Source: Lucinisca nassula (lineage: Eukaryota; Mollusca; Bivalvia; Lucinida; Lucinidae). From it: a stretch of 64,000 nucleotides of DNA. The stretch covers positions 147,670,675-147,734,674 of the forward strand of contig OY757010.1 in the NCBI GenBank assembly GCA_963580285.1. The letters run 5' to 3'. Below, in pieces: positions 1-9,976 of this stretch. The translations under genes were made by a program, and so were the position numbers. Below the pieces are notes generated by a model. That model was not told the DNA's origin. It did no database searches and saw only the letters and a program-made list of their open reading frames with translations. The number at the start of each line of letters is the position of its first letter. Position 1 is the stretch's first letter.

Positions 1-284
1 TCAGTCTGTGCACATATGCGTTGATGAGCTCCGCACCTGTTGTTTCTTGGCTTTTGCAGTTGTCTGGCTTCTGTTCAAAACATGGAATGGTACTAGGCAG
101 TTGGGAGAAATTAATATGACAATCGTTTGTTGTTTATTTCCTAACTCTGATCTGTTACAATCTATAAATGGCATAAAGTGCTACATTTTACACATTATTT
201 CAACAAGTGACCCGGTTTCAGACAGTAGAATGTCTTTAAGAGCGATGAACACAAATATAAGAATCACTGGAAGAGAATGATTAA
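1..284. other. no recognisable feature
   Basis: I see no gene, hairpin or known repeat here. The one open frame of 90 codons has no family resemblance and no splice context. Confidence 0.5.
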
Positions 285-632
285 ATAGAGGATCTTACAT
301 GAGTGTTCATGTATTATTGAATTTATTAAACGAGTTGAGGAAAAGGGATAAAATGCGAGGCTCTGTCGAGCATTTTATCCCTTTTCTTCAACCAGTTTAA
401 TAAATTCAATAATACATGAGCACGAATGCAAGATTCTATTTATCATATGACATTTAAAACGCATTTCCTTCACGATTGTTTTACAAAAATGTCAATATTC
501 CGCCATTAGTAAACGCGACATCGTTAAGGACGTCGTACATGTAACGTTACGGGTCGTATCTAGCTAATTTGCATATTTATTCCACTAGTGGCTCATCGCG
601 TTATTACACTCTCAGACGCGACGTCATCATAT
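285..632. mobile_element. MITE-4 copy with internal hairpin
   Basis: The stretch opens with ATAGAGGATCTTACATGAGTG. A palindrome follows, with arms around 305-365 and 367-425, and the related end AGATTCTATTTATCATATGA comes next. A GACGTCATCATATGA end closes it. A second copy at 33022-33314 shares both ends and the GTGTTATTACAC-like segment near the right end. No coding capacity is visible, so this is a non-autonomous element inferred from structure and repetition. Confidence 0.5.
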
Positions 633-889
633 GAAAAAAGTATCGATATAGTTTTCTAGGCCATAGTAGATACATGTAATTAAGCCAATTTGGTCACATC
701 AAGACCTAGTTTTTCAAATTTTGACGATGTCGATAGTTCTTCCTTTTTTAGGTTTAACGCCCCCATCAACACTTTTCAGGTCATTCTGGAAAACGTTGCT
801 TTTTCTAAAGACCCGATTTACGACCACGAAAGTGTTTTGAAAGTAATGATACGTCAGAGAAATGATAACCGACTCAATACATGTACATG

Positions 890-1014
<125 letters not shown>

Positions 1015-1212
1015 CTTATTAACATGTCGAACATTTAAATTTGAATTGTTAACAAAATCAATGCACTTGGAGGGGGTGGGGTGCTGATGGCCCCGGAAGA
1101 TGCCCCTGAACCTGAACAGAGACTGTTAAACAGTGTCGAATCTGAACAGACGCCACATTTTGTTGTGTCTGATCTGCATCTTCAGTGTTTGCTTTTTGCC
1201 AATGCCTCAGCA

Positions 1213-1502
1213 CATCATGAAAACAAGCATATACATAACTCCTTTGAACTCCACTTTTACATAGTAAAACTGGGTAAACCTTATCTTTTTATCTCTGCAC
1301 TAAAATATAGATTGGGTGTACTCGTTAGAACCGTCTCGATGAGACTCGTTAGAACCGCCTCGATGAGGTGGTTCTAACGTGTACCCGCAATCTATAGTAT
1401 CAGCAGAAATTGTAAAAATATCACGATTTTCGTCTTAAAATTTTCTTCTTTTTTTCGGCGGTAATATTTACAATGTATTTGAAGGGGCGTGTTTTCGTAA
1501 TG
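1213..1502 (+). mobile_element. MITE-1b copy
   Basis: It starts at CATCATGAAAACAAGC and ends at GGCGTGTTTTCGTAATG, the inverted terminal motifs of the family. The central hairpin is present, but one CTCGTTAGAACCG half-repeat is duplicated (about 1318-1355). Confidence 0.75.
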
Positions 1503-1600
1503 ATATTTTCCAGCTTCATGATTTACAGCTAACCCTCTTTAAATTTACAGTCTGACGTCACAGCAACAAGAAAAGCAAGGCTATGAATAACCATTTTCTG

Positions 1601-2049
1601 CATCACGTGAACAAGTCCGTGAAATTAACATTCCCGTAAACCCCACTTTATATAAAGAATCTTGGGATTTACGGGGGTATTCATTATTTTTCTTATTTCT
1701 GCTCCAAGACATAGCTTGTGGTTGTGGTTGCTCGTTAAGACCGTTTCGTCTTATGTTTTAAGGGGAATGGGAACACCTGGCAGATTTTTCCGCCTTTTTT
1801 CAAAGGGACAAAACCTTCAGGACTTCCTGTTCACTTTTTTGTAAGCCCTGTCCCAACGAAAAAGGGGTCTACTCTTAAAGGAAAGAATTTGCTCCTCAGG
1901 AGACATGAGAGATAAAAAATACTTTTGCAGGAGATGCCTCCCCTCGAAGGTTTCCCATTCCCCTTACGTATAACTAAAATAGTGTCTATTTTTTCATCAG
2001 AACCTCAACCATTTTCTGCACTTTGTCAAACGGATGTGTCATCGTAACG
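1601..2049 (+). mobile_element. MITE-1a copy split by a MITE-3 insertion
   Basis: The left part begins CATCACGTGAACAAGTCC and runs to about 1759. The right part resumes near 1967 with the usual TTTTTCATCAGAA segment and ends at TGTCATCGTAACGG. A MITE-3 element lies between them, which makes this a nested insertion. Confidence 0.75.
1758..1967 (-). mobile_element. MITE-3, piggyBac-like TTAA element
   Basis: The left end is TTAAGGGGAATGGGAACACC. The right end is its inverted counterpart, TTTCCCATTCCCCTTAC, in which the last base of the TTAA target has mutated. The only other full copy (43315-43561) has intact TTAA at both ends and is inverted relative to this one. Use of TTAA targets is characteristic of piggyBac transposases, and that assignment is inference. 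There is no coding capacity. Confidence 0.65.
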
Positions 2050-2320
2050 GAAGTATTGCACAATAGCAGGCGGCAGGCTTCTTGAGTACCAGAAACTCGA
2101 CCTAAAAGATTCTGCCCACGTTCTTCATGCGATCTTTGTTTTCAAAGACAGCCGTTTAACGTTTTTGTTATGCAATACAGTATGAATGCGTCATTGAAAG
2201 ACAAAGACAACGTCTTTAACATTGTTTTATTTGTCTTTTCCATGTTGCAGCCATATATAGGAGATTATTGTTTCTCTACTTTTTTTATTACAATTATGGC
2301 TTCAAGTCTGTTTTGTTCAT

Positions 2321-2488
2321 TTAAGCGGAATAGGTACACCCGACATTTTCAAGCGATTTGACATGGGAGACAAATTTCTGTATGTTCATGCCCAATTTCA
2401 TGTTTGCGTAACCGCTTTCAAAAACGGTCTACTCTTAAAGGAAATAATTTGTTCATTCGGAGCATATTCTTTCCATTAAAAGTTGACC
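2321..2488 (-). mobile_element. degenerate MITE-3 remnant
   Basis: It begins TTAAGCGGAATAGGTACACC, a decayed form of the MITE-3 end. It retains the internal GTCTACTCTTAAAGGAA segment, but no clear right terminus remains. Confidence 0.45.
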
Positions 2489-2524
2489 CATATTGATTGG
2501 AAACTTAAAAATAGTTTGGTGAAG

Positions 2525-2811
2525 CATCACGCAAACATGACTATATCATTTTGACCCCTTCAACCCCACTTTTATATAGTAAAACTGGGGTTTATAGCGG
2601 TAAACCTTATTTTTTTTATTTCTGCTCTGAAACATAAATTGCGGGTACTCGTTAGAACCGCCTCGATGAGGCGGTTCTAACGAGTACCCACAATCTATGT
2701 TATGAGCAAAAAAAAAAAAGAAAAACAAATATCTCAATTTTTTCATCTTACAATATTCTTTTTTCCGCGGAAAAAATTACACTGTATTTGTATTGGCGTG
2801 TTTTCGTAACG
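2525..2811 (+). mobile_element. MITE-1b copy, complete
   Basis: It runs from CATCACGCAAACATG to TTGGCGTGTTTTCGTAACG. The central AACCGCCTCGATGAGGCGGTT hairpin is intact and flanked by GGGTACTCGTTAG and CTAACGAGTACCC. The inner CCCCACTTTTATATAG/AAACTGGGG hairpin is also present. Confidence 0.8.
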
Positions 2812-3305
2812 GGTTGCTTCCTCTGGGATTATATCCGTTCACCCAAAAGTCTGGAAATCTCCTTCTAAATGATAGACAGATAATCCTGTTTTTCTACCAT
2901 TCATGCCATTTTAATTTGAATCATTCCGCTTCATTTTTCAAAACAAAAACCGAAAGTTTGGCAAGCATATATATTTTCGCATTATACCGGAATATTATTA
3001 AGTGCATATCATACATGAGGCCATAATTTTCTTTAATGGTTGGAATACAAACCATGGATTGTCATGCATCATATGACTGTTGTGCCTATATATTTATCGC
3101 GGGGGTACGTTTCCAACAATTTTGCGAGAAATTAAAATTTTGTCGGACACTTAGGGATGTCGGACGTTTAGGGATGCAACATACGTACACCTGACTATTG
3201 CGATTTTGCCCAAACTGTATAGTTGTAACTGTTACTACAGTAAAGCAAATAATTTTTCTGGTTGCAATGTACATGTAACAGTTGCCCACTGAAGCAAGCT
3301 ATGTA
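2812..3305. other. no recognisable feature
   Basis: This is AT-rich sequence with no supported gene. Short open frames on both strands lack splice signals and family motifs. Confidence 0.4.
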
Positions 3306-3572
3306 GCGCATTTCCAATCCGTCTAACCGTTTGCGTGCTAACGCAGTGAATGGCTAGCATTCGGATCCCACGGGGCCGGCGAAATCATTTTGTGGAGATT
3401 GATCTTGAAATATTTTCTATGGACACTCCCCCGTCTACTGGCAAAAGAATGTGTACTATACGAGTTAACCGCTTTAACAGACTAAGCCTGACCAAAGTGC
3501 TGTTTGGTTGACTGACCGACTAGGCATGACTTTAATAGTGATAAATGGGCCAGGAAATTCCAAATCAAACAA
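3306..3572 (+). mobile_element. decayed SINE-2
   Basis: The order of segments matches SINE-2: a GGGCCGGCGAAATCATT block, GTGGAGATTGATC, GGCAAAAGAATGTG, a GTTAACCGCTT block, a GACTGACCGACT block, and a tail reading TTCCAAATCAAAC. The tRNA-like head is decayed. Confidence 0.55.
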
Positions 3573-4070
3573 AGCCCTTTTGGCACGTGGCTTTTATTTG
3601 GCTACATGTTGCCAATAGGCTCGGCTGTGCATTCAATATACTGTATTTTTGCGTAATGGATTAAAGTGGAATCAATGGGCGCAGGTGGGAGCCGTAGGTG
3701 AGCGGGATCGGGCGATTCTTTCAAGAGTATTTTGTTCCCTTGTCAATAAGAGCCTATGTGAACTGTTTGAGAAACGAAAATGCTGCTTAGAAGCAAATTC
3801 TTTTCTCAAAAGAAGATCCCAATTCCGAAGGCAGTTCAAAAGAATATAAACAGGAAGTTCTCTATTTTGTAAAATATGTCAGGGATAGCTATTTATCGAA
3901 CTACCGATAAATTATTGCGTCGATTAATCGGTAACTGACCTAGAAATATAAATATATAATATAGCTTATGCATGTACTGCTGATGTCCACGTGACTAACA
4001 CTGACCGATAGAGTTAAACCGTGTCCAATTATCAATACAACCAGTGCACTTGTAGCACTATACATTGTAC
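3573..4070. other. no recognisable feature
   Basis: No gene is supported here. A short stretch near 3780-3830 faintly resembles the internal MITE-3 segment, but not enough to annotate. Confidence 0.4.
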
Positions 4071-4350
4071 CATCACGTGAACTAGTCCGTGAAATGACCC
4101 CCCCCCCCCCTTAACCCCACTATATATAGAGAAAACGGGGGTTAACGGGGGTATATATTACTTTTCTTATTTTTACTCCAAGACATAGGTTGTGGGTACT
4201 CATTAGAACCGCCTCACTGAGGCGGTTCTAACGAGCACCCTCAACCTATGTTTTGAGATTTTATAAAAAAATATATCAAGGTTTTTCATCAGAAAAGTAG
4301 TCATTTTTGAGATGTGAAAATGCACTATGTCGAACGGGTCTGTTATCGTA
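4071..4350 (+). mobile_element. MITE-1a copy, complete
   Basis: It runs from CATCACGTGAACTAGTCC to GGTCTGTTATCGTA. It has a (C)n tract in the left arm and an intact central hairpin around 4198-4240. Confidence 0.78.
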
Positions 4351-4741
4351 TTTGACGTCAGAGTTTAAGGATTTAAACAACCAAACAGTCTGTCCGGGAT
4401 CAGCAAGATTGTTAAGCCATCGGCCCACCAGTGCCGTCAGTTCTTTGATTCTTATACAATACTAAAATATTTTACCACTTAACTTGTGGAGAAATGGCTG
4501 ATAGACGACTTAAGCGTGCAAGTTGCTTAGAAATGTCACATGAAAGACATATTATGCGTGATGATGAGAGAGAAGACTTCTCAGCTGTTTTGTTCTTTTT
4601 CAAGTTGATGATGAAAATCATCCCCAATGAATAACAATGAATCTCATTCCATGCTCGTGGAACTACCATAACAACCTAAAATAATAATAAAGTTGAAGTA
4701 ATATTTAACTTTTATATTGTACGTCACACTCAGTTTGGTAA

Positions 4742-4806
4742 ACATTGTCGGTCCATATCAGACCGCTCCTTAAGGGAGCGGTCTGATATGGATCTACAAT
4801 GTTTAT
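4742..4806. repeat. MITE-2-like hairpin
   Basis: The palindrome CCATATCAGACCGCTCC/GGAGCGGTCTGATATGG is flanked by ACATTG and CAATGT. The layout is that of the MITE-2 hairpin, but the arm sequence is diverged and no TTAA ends are visible. Confidence 0.5.
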
Positions 4807-5148
4807 ATTAGCGTTCATGGATTTCGCGATAGTGTAAGCGACTGGTGGTGATCATGAAACGTCACGCGGTGACAGATACAAACCGGTTAAGTGTGAGATA
4901 TACGGCGATTATTGGCATATTCAATGGGTATAATGGTTGGAAAGTGCTAAGACGTTTGACAGCAATGAATGAAAGGCACCAAGGGAAAAAGTTTAAGCTG
5001 TCAATAACTTGGAAAATACGCTTAAAGTACTGATGAACCTTAGAAATAAATAGCAGGAGTGTGGGGATCAATTACACCACATCCGCATGGTAACATGGCT
5101 TATTATAACGCGGTTTCGTATATAACACGGTTTCAAGATGGGTCCCAA

Positions 5149-5213
5149 AAATGTGTAGATTATATAGAAAAATGACCATAAATGGTCAGTTGTCTATATA
5201 ATCCATACATTTT
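5149..5213. repeat. short inverted repeat
   Basis: Arms around ATGTGTAGATTATATAGA and its near inverse TCTATATAATCCATACAT enclose a second small palindrome, GACCATAAATGGTC. It may be the core of a small MITE, but no second copy was seen. Confidence 0.4.
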
Positions 5214-5290
5214 TTATATATATACCACGGTTGTTTAACTAACACGATTTCTGCTTTGAACCCTAATAATAGTGTTCAAAAGAGGTTGTA

Positions 5291-5600
5291 TGCCGGCCTC
5301 GGTAGCTCAGTCGGATGCGTATCTGACTGGTGATCAGGAGGACGCGGGTTCGATACCTGCTGGTGCCGGCATTCTATCGTGGAGATTGATCATGAAATCT
5401 GTTCTACGGTCATTCTCTCCCTTGCGCTGATTCAAGAAGGATAGTTGTCAGTTTCTAGCGAAAGAATGTGCACTGTGCCGGTTAACCGCTTACGTATAAA
5501 TCTGCCCAGGAAAAGTGTGGATAGGTAAACTGACCGACTCAAAAATAGCCTTGATAGTGTTGAATGGGCCGTTAAACTCCAATACAAACAAACAAACAAT
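5291..5600 (+). mobile_element. SINE-2, full length with TSD
   Basis: The tRNA-like head shows an A-box region (GGCCTCGGTAGCTCAGTCGG) and a B box (GGGTTCGATACC). The body follows, then a tail CCGTTAAACTCC(AATAC)AAACAAAC. A 12-bp target-site duplication with one mismatch, AAAGAGGTTGTA/AAAGAGGCTGTA, flanks it at 5279-5290 and 5601-5612. The anatomy is that of a Pol III-transcribed retroposon mobilised by a LINE. Bivalve SINE families of this general type are known, but I cannot assign it to a named one. Confidence 0.85.
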
Positions 5601-5728
5601 AAAGAGGCTGTAGTGTACTTCGTAGACTTCTTCTGTAAAAAGCATAGCACTGACAGCTCTGTTAGGTCGATTGTCTCTGAGTGTAAATTGGGGAAAAAAG
5701 TTCTGAAATGAGACTTAGACTGTACCAT

Positions 5729-5835
5729 TTAACCCTTAAATTCCAGTATTTTAAGCAAACAGCGTAAACCCTGATCAGACGCCGCGTTCTGTGGCGTCTT
5801 ATCAGGGTCTACACTGTTTGCTAATGTCCCTTTAC
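5729..5835. mobile_element. MITE-2 copy, right end unclear
   Basis: The left end TTAACCCTTAAATTCC leads into a clear hairpin from GCAAACAGCGTAAACCCTG to CAGGGTCTACACTGTTTGC (about 5756-5821). I could not find the closing GGGTTAA. Confidence 0.6.
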
Positions 5836-6188
5836 ACATGCCGAGTATAGATTTTTTAATTTAACTGCACTCTTACGTCACGGGGAGAAGAACCGCACTG
5901 CTATAAATAACCGTTACTCGGATTTTACACATAATCAGCAATGGTCATGTGGACAAGAACAGGCAGAAACTTCCTCTGTAATTAGTAACTTTGGGTAGAT
6001 TGATAAACAATCGACACAAAAATGCTAGTTCTATAGATTTGAAAGGCGCAATTATAGAACAATTGTGAGTTATCGTTATACTATGCGGCTTAGATGACTG
6101 GAAAGCAAACTGAAAATTACAAATGGTGTCTCTTATATACCAAAAAAAAGAAATCCAGAAACTTGTTAGGTGTATCTATTCACTCTTA

Positions 6189-6487
6189 TTTTTTGTTTGT
6201 TTTGAGGTTTAACGTCCCCGTCAACACTGTAAATGTCATTTTGGAGACGTTGCTTCCAGTTTTGTGGGACTTTTACCCGACATTGAGATGAAATGACATC
6301 TCAAGCCCTGTCGCCCAATGAAACCAATAGGGTTTATAAACATGGAGGGTCCGACTCGCACCGCTTTGCCTGGGCAGGCTTAGATCCTCTAAGCGGTTTA
6401 CCAGTACTCGTGTGCGTGTCGGTTTCAGCTCTGCGTTGAAGCATCATGCAGCCCATATATTTCTTCAAGCCCCGGTGGACGGGGGCT
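6189..6487 (-). mobile_element. SINE-1, full length with TSD
   Basis: Read on the minus strand, it runs from the CCCCCGTCCACCGGGG head to the GGGGACGTTAAACC tail and an AAAC-type repeat. Exact 14-bp duplications of TCTATTCACTCTTA lie at 6175-6188 and 6488-6501. The precise duplication shows retroposition as a unit, although there is no tRNA-like head. Confidence 0.85.
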
Positions 6488-6510
6488 TCTATTCACTCTT
6501 AGTCGTTTCG

Positions 6511-6704
6511 CATATGTGTTTGAAGTCTACAGTTATTTGCTGACTGTTTGGACAAAAGTCAACACTATTACACTGAGGTGTTGTTGACGGCCTGCTGAAC
6601 TACATGTATTTCCAAGGCCAAAGGCCGAGGGCAATAGCGCACCAGGCCTACCACAACACCGAGGGGTAATAGTTTCGATAATTGTCCAAACAGCAATCAA
6701 ACAA
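6511..6704. mobile_element. palindromic MITE, copy 1 of a tandem pair
   Basis: The ends CAGTTATTTGCTGACTG and CAAACAGCAATCAAACAA are inverted relatives. Inside are AGTCAACACTATTAC and GTAATAGTTTCGATAATTG. It abuts a second copy directly. Confidence 0.6.
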
Positions 6705-6886
6705 CATATGTGTTTGAAGTATACAGTTATTTGATGGCTGTTTGGGCAATAGTCAACACTATTACACCGAAGTATTGTGGACGGCATGACGAACTATTTT
6801 AAAGGCCGAGGGCAATAGCGCAGGCCGTCCAATACACCGAGGGTTAATAGTTTCGATAATTGTCCAAACAGCAATCAAATAACTGT
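6705..6886. mobile_element. palindromic MITE, copy 2 of a tandem pair
   Basis: It repeats the order of the preceding unit, from CATATGTGTTTGAAGT to GCAATCAAATAACTGT. Terminal arms ACAGTTATTTGATGGCTG and CAGCAATCAAATAACTGT pair. Head-to-tail duplication of a foldback unit is the simplest reading. Confidence 0.6.
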
Positions 6887-7282
6887 TTTATTACCCAATC
6901 CAGTATACAAACATTGTATTTTAATGCACGCTTTCCTGTGAGATCTGAATCACTCAGACGACGTTGTTTACATTTCTTTGAAGCGGCCACGTGTCGTTGC
7001 CTAGAAAAACCCCACCTGCTTCTACTGCGTTAGGTGCCACAAAGATGATAACTGAAAAACCAACCCAACCGTCCAGTAGTAAAATCTATTAGACGGTGGC
7101 ATAATTCATTCACGTTGAAACTGGTTTAAACTCATCCCATAGTCAAAAATACCTCATAACACTTTATGTAAGAGATTGGGTAATAATATCACTTATCACA
7201 TCATGGCTAAGTCCCCTTCCTGTCGAGGTGGCTTAGATAGTCTTCTAGTCATTTAATCCGATTTTTCTCCCTTTATTTTCAG
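6887..7282 (+). promoter_or_regulatory. upstream region of receptor gene, ending in a 3' splice site
   Basis: This stretch holds no repeat that I recognise. It ends in a pyrimidine tract and TTTATTTTCAG at 7272-7282, a convincing splice acceptor 21 bases before the receptor start codon. I infer that the 5' untranslated region is spliced, with the upstream exon and promoter further left or outside what can be seen. Confidence 0.45.
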
Positions 7283-7303
7283 AGTGATGACTAAACGTTA
7301 ATA

Positions 7304-9022
7304 ATGGATTCGGTGGGACTTAGCTGCGAGAATGGAACTGTAATCCGTACCAACGTTCATACAACTGGTACCATTACAACCATTGTTGCCCTTGGTTTAA
7401 TCAACATCGCCGTCGTCATTGGCAACAGTCTCGTAGTGGCTGCTGTCATAACAACGAGGAAGCTGCGAACTGTGACAAATATATTTATAGTATCGTTGGC
7501 CTGTGCGGATTTATGTTTAGGCTTCGCTGTTTTACCATTCTCTATTTCTGTTGAAGTGTTGGATATTTGGATCTGGGGCGAGGCTTGGTGCAATGTATGG
7601 CTTGCTGTGGATGTATGGCTGTGCACAGCCTCAATAATTAGTTTATGTGCAATAAGTTTGGATAGATACATAGCAGTGACGCGCCCAATAAGATATCCCA
7701 GTATAATGTCTGCCTTTCGAGGCAAAGTGTTGGTTTCGTGTGTGTGGATTTTATCTTTTGTAATATGCCTCCCACCACTGTTGGGTTGGAATGACCAGAA
7801 CATAAAGCACAATGACAATCGAGATGAATCCGCAAATTCCACAAAGAAAACTACGCCTGTGTCATATTATAATATTATTACACCAGTTCCCTTGGGAGTT
7901 ACCAGCGACTTGGATTATAATGATTCTTTTTATGATCTGTTCAACGACGCTGTGGTTTCTAATTTGAGTAGTTTATTTTCAAATGCAACACAATCCTGTG
8001 ATCTGGATTTACCAACATGTGAATTAACTTCAACAAGAGGTTATCGAATATACGCAGCAATGGGATCATTCTACATACCCATGCTTGTGATGGTATTTTT
8101 TTACTTCCGCATTTACATGGCCGCCGTCAAAACTGCTAAATCATTGAGAAAAGGAATACTGACGACAAAAACAAGTAATGACGTGACACAAGCCAATGGG
8201 CATACGGAAGAACATATTCAACTTCGAGTGCACCGCGGCGGCAGTACAAACAGATACCCAAACACTCCAAGTGAAAAGCGAAAACTTCAACGATTGCACA
8301 GTTATGGTCCCGATTCTCCAATGAATGGAAAACGCGATTTGTCCACTAAAGAATGTTTATTGCAAGATAAAAACAAAAATAATAAAGACACTGCTGATTG
8401 TAATTCACATTCCATAATCTTTGTTCGTCCTTTTGGAACTAAGTGGCGCAGAAAGTGTCTCTCGGGGTCCAAGCAGCTTGTTCAAGCCACACGAACAGAC
8501 AAATCATTTGAAAAGCGGGCGAAGGTTGATCCCAATTCAAGAGATCGCCAAGACAATAACGCTTCTCCTTTACTCAGTGTAAAAAAGTATGTCCCGAGTC
8601 CTTCGGACTCGCCGTCCTCTCCTAAACGCTGCAGATTGTTCGTTAGAGATCTCAAAGTCGTAAGTGCCAAAGGGCATGCGCGAAAATTTCGAAGAGAGGC
8701 AAAGGCCGCTAAAACTCTTGCAATAATTGTTGGAGCGTTCATTGTCTGCTGGTTACCGTTCTTCACAATCTATTTGATAGGAGCATTTTGTGAAGATTGT
8801 GTAGGTTCACTAGTATTTTCAGTGTTTTTCTGGCTGGGATACTGTAATTCTGCCTTAAATCCATGCATTTATGCCCTTTTTGCTCGCGACTTCCGTACTG
8901 CATTCAAACGCCTAGTCTCTTGTCGAAAGCGAGGCTTTACTCAGACGTCACGTGCAGATTACATCACTGGAATAAGTAAAAGACAAACTCACATGGAGAG
9001 TGATAGTATTTCAGATTATTAA
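7304..9022 (+). CDS. class A GPCR, octopamine/alpha1-adrenergic-like amine receptor
   Basis: This encodes a plasma-membrane receptor of 572 residues in one exon. The motifs seen are N41 in TM1 (GN), LACAD with D69 in TM2, amine-binding D103 in TM3, DRY at 120-122, W148 in TM4, GSFYIP with S255 and P259 in TM5, CWLPFF at 482-487 in TM6, and Y513 with NPCIY (519-523) in TM7. C96 and a Cys in loop 2 (C232 or C239) would form the conserved disulfide. The D3.32 and CWLPFF signature marks an aminergic receptor. TM5 and the start of loop 3 (RIYMAAVKTAKSLRKGI) most resemble invertebrate OAMB/alpha1-like octopamine receptors, which signal through Gq/calcium. Other amines remain possible because position 5.42 is Ala. 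Extracellular loop 2 is unusually long (~165-243) with four N-glycosylation sites, and loop 3 is ~190 residues. The start is ATAATGG, 21 bases after a splice acceptor. C540 could be palmitoylated. A MITE-2 begins one base after the stop codon. Confidence 0.88.
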   Translation: MDSVGLSCENGTVIRTNVHTTGTITTIVALGLINIAVVIGNSLVVAAVITTRKLRTVTNIFIVSLACADLCLGFAVLPFSISVEVLDIWIWGEAWCNVWLAVDVWLCTASIISLCAISLDRYIAVTRPIRYPSIMSAFRGKVLVSCVWILSFVICLPPLLGWNDQNIKHNDNRDESANSTKKTTPVSYYNIITPVPLGVTSDLDYNDSFYDLFNDAVVSNLSSLFSNATQSCDLDLPTCELTSTRGYRIYAAMGSFYIPMLVMVFFYFRIYMAAVKTAKSLRKGILTTKTSNDVTQANGHTEEHIQLRVHRGGSTNRYPNTPSEKRKLQRLHSYGPDSPMNGKRDLSTKECLLQDKNKNNKDTADCNSHSIIFVRPFGTKWRRKCLSGSKQLVQATRTDKSFEKRAKVDPNSRDRQDNNASPLLSVKKYVPSPSDSPSSPKRCRLFVRDLKVVSAKGHARKFRREAKAAKTLAIIVGAFIVCWLPFFTIYLIGAFCEDCVGSLVFSVFFWLGYCNSALNPCIYALFARDFRTAFKRLVSCRKRGFTQTSRADYITGISKRQTHMESDSISDY

Positions 9023-9023
9023 G

Positions 9024-9238
9024 TTAACCCATTTTTGCACTAAATGGAATCTAGCAGGATCCCTTTCGAAGCCTAGGGGTGTCAGGCTGACTTATTTTTA
9101 GAAATTTAATATTTAAAAACGGATTGAATGTTTGCAAACAGCGTAGGTGCTTATCAGAAACCGCTGATCTAAGGCGTCTGACCAGCGTCTGTACTGTTTG
9201 CCGATGTCCCGTCTTTATTTCTCTATAAAATGGGTTAA
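9024..9238. mobile_element. MITE-2, TTAA to TTAA, in receptor 3' UTR
   Basis: The left end is TTAACCCATTTTTGCACTAAA and the right end is AAAATGGGTTAA. The internal hairpin GCAAACAGCGTAGG.../...CTGTACTGTTTGC is partly decayed. It starts one base after the receptor stop codon, so the receptor mRNA probably carries the hairpin. TTAA|CCC ends suggest piggyBac-type mobilisation, which is inference. Confidence 0.75.
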
Positions 9239-9352
9239 TGTTGTTTCTGTTATTTTATTTGCAAAATTGGCATAAATGTTTTAAACCTGAGAAAATGTTT
9301 TTGGATTTTTTTTCGTACCAAGAAACCAGTCGTTCGCTTAACCATCACGAAT

Positions 9353-9617
9353 ACACGCCTATATAATTTTGACCCCCTTGAACCCATCATTTACATGTAT
9401 ATAGTAAAACTGGGGTTTACAGGGGTAGACTTTATTTTTCTTATTTCTGCTCTAAATATAGATTGTGGGTACTCGATAATGAAGCAGTTCTAATGAGTAC
9501 CCAAAATCTATATTTTGGGCAGAAATAACAAAAAAAGATCACAATTTTTCATCTGAAATTTTTCATTTTCGGCGGTAAAATTTGAAATGTATTTGAAAAG
9601 GCGTGTTTTCGTAACGG
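9353..9617 (+). mobile_element. MITE-1b copy
   Basis: It runs from CATCACGAATACACGCC to GGCGTGTTTTCGTAACG. The central hairpin is partly deleted: the AACCGCCTC arm is missing on the left. Confidence 0.75.
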
Positions 9618-9751
9618 AACCCGTCCGTGACCAAATTGTAACATGATCGAGAAATTACAATTATATCAAATTCATAAATATATCTGCTGAATAGTTCTGA
9701 GTAGCTTTTGCTAATCGCATTTTCAACTAAAACTACACTGTACTGGCATAC

Positions 9752-9976
9752 GGGCCCCGTCAAGCGATTTTGGTACTTATCGCCTATGCGAGCAGCGAAG
9801 GTTCAGGCGAGACTGCGTATCTGCCGAACCTTCGCTGCTCGCTCATACAAGCAGTGAATTAAGAGGAACCTTCAGACAGAAAGCCATATCCCTGGCCCCT
9901 CTGAATGGCTGGGCATGCGCAGTTAAAATTTGGTATGACGGAATGCTCGAAGACACTAATTTGCTTGACGGGGCTC
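9752..9976. mobile_element. MITE-5 copy 1
   Basis: The ends GGGCCCCGTCAAGCGATTT and AATTTGCTTGACGGGGCTC are inverted repeats. An internal CGAGCAGCGAAGGTTC palindrome pairs with GAACCTTCGCTGCTCG. A near-identical copy lies at 12501-12736, so the family moved fairly recently. Confidence 0.75.

Noticed and set aside
5291..5365. Independent tRNA gene
   Set aside because: A and B boxes are present, but the segment continues into a SINE body and tail with a TSD, and the cloverleaf is not maintained.
7357..8766. Minus-strand and second-frame open frames inside the receptor gene
   Set aside because: They are shadows of the receptor coding sequence without motifs of their own.
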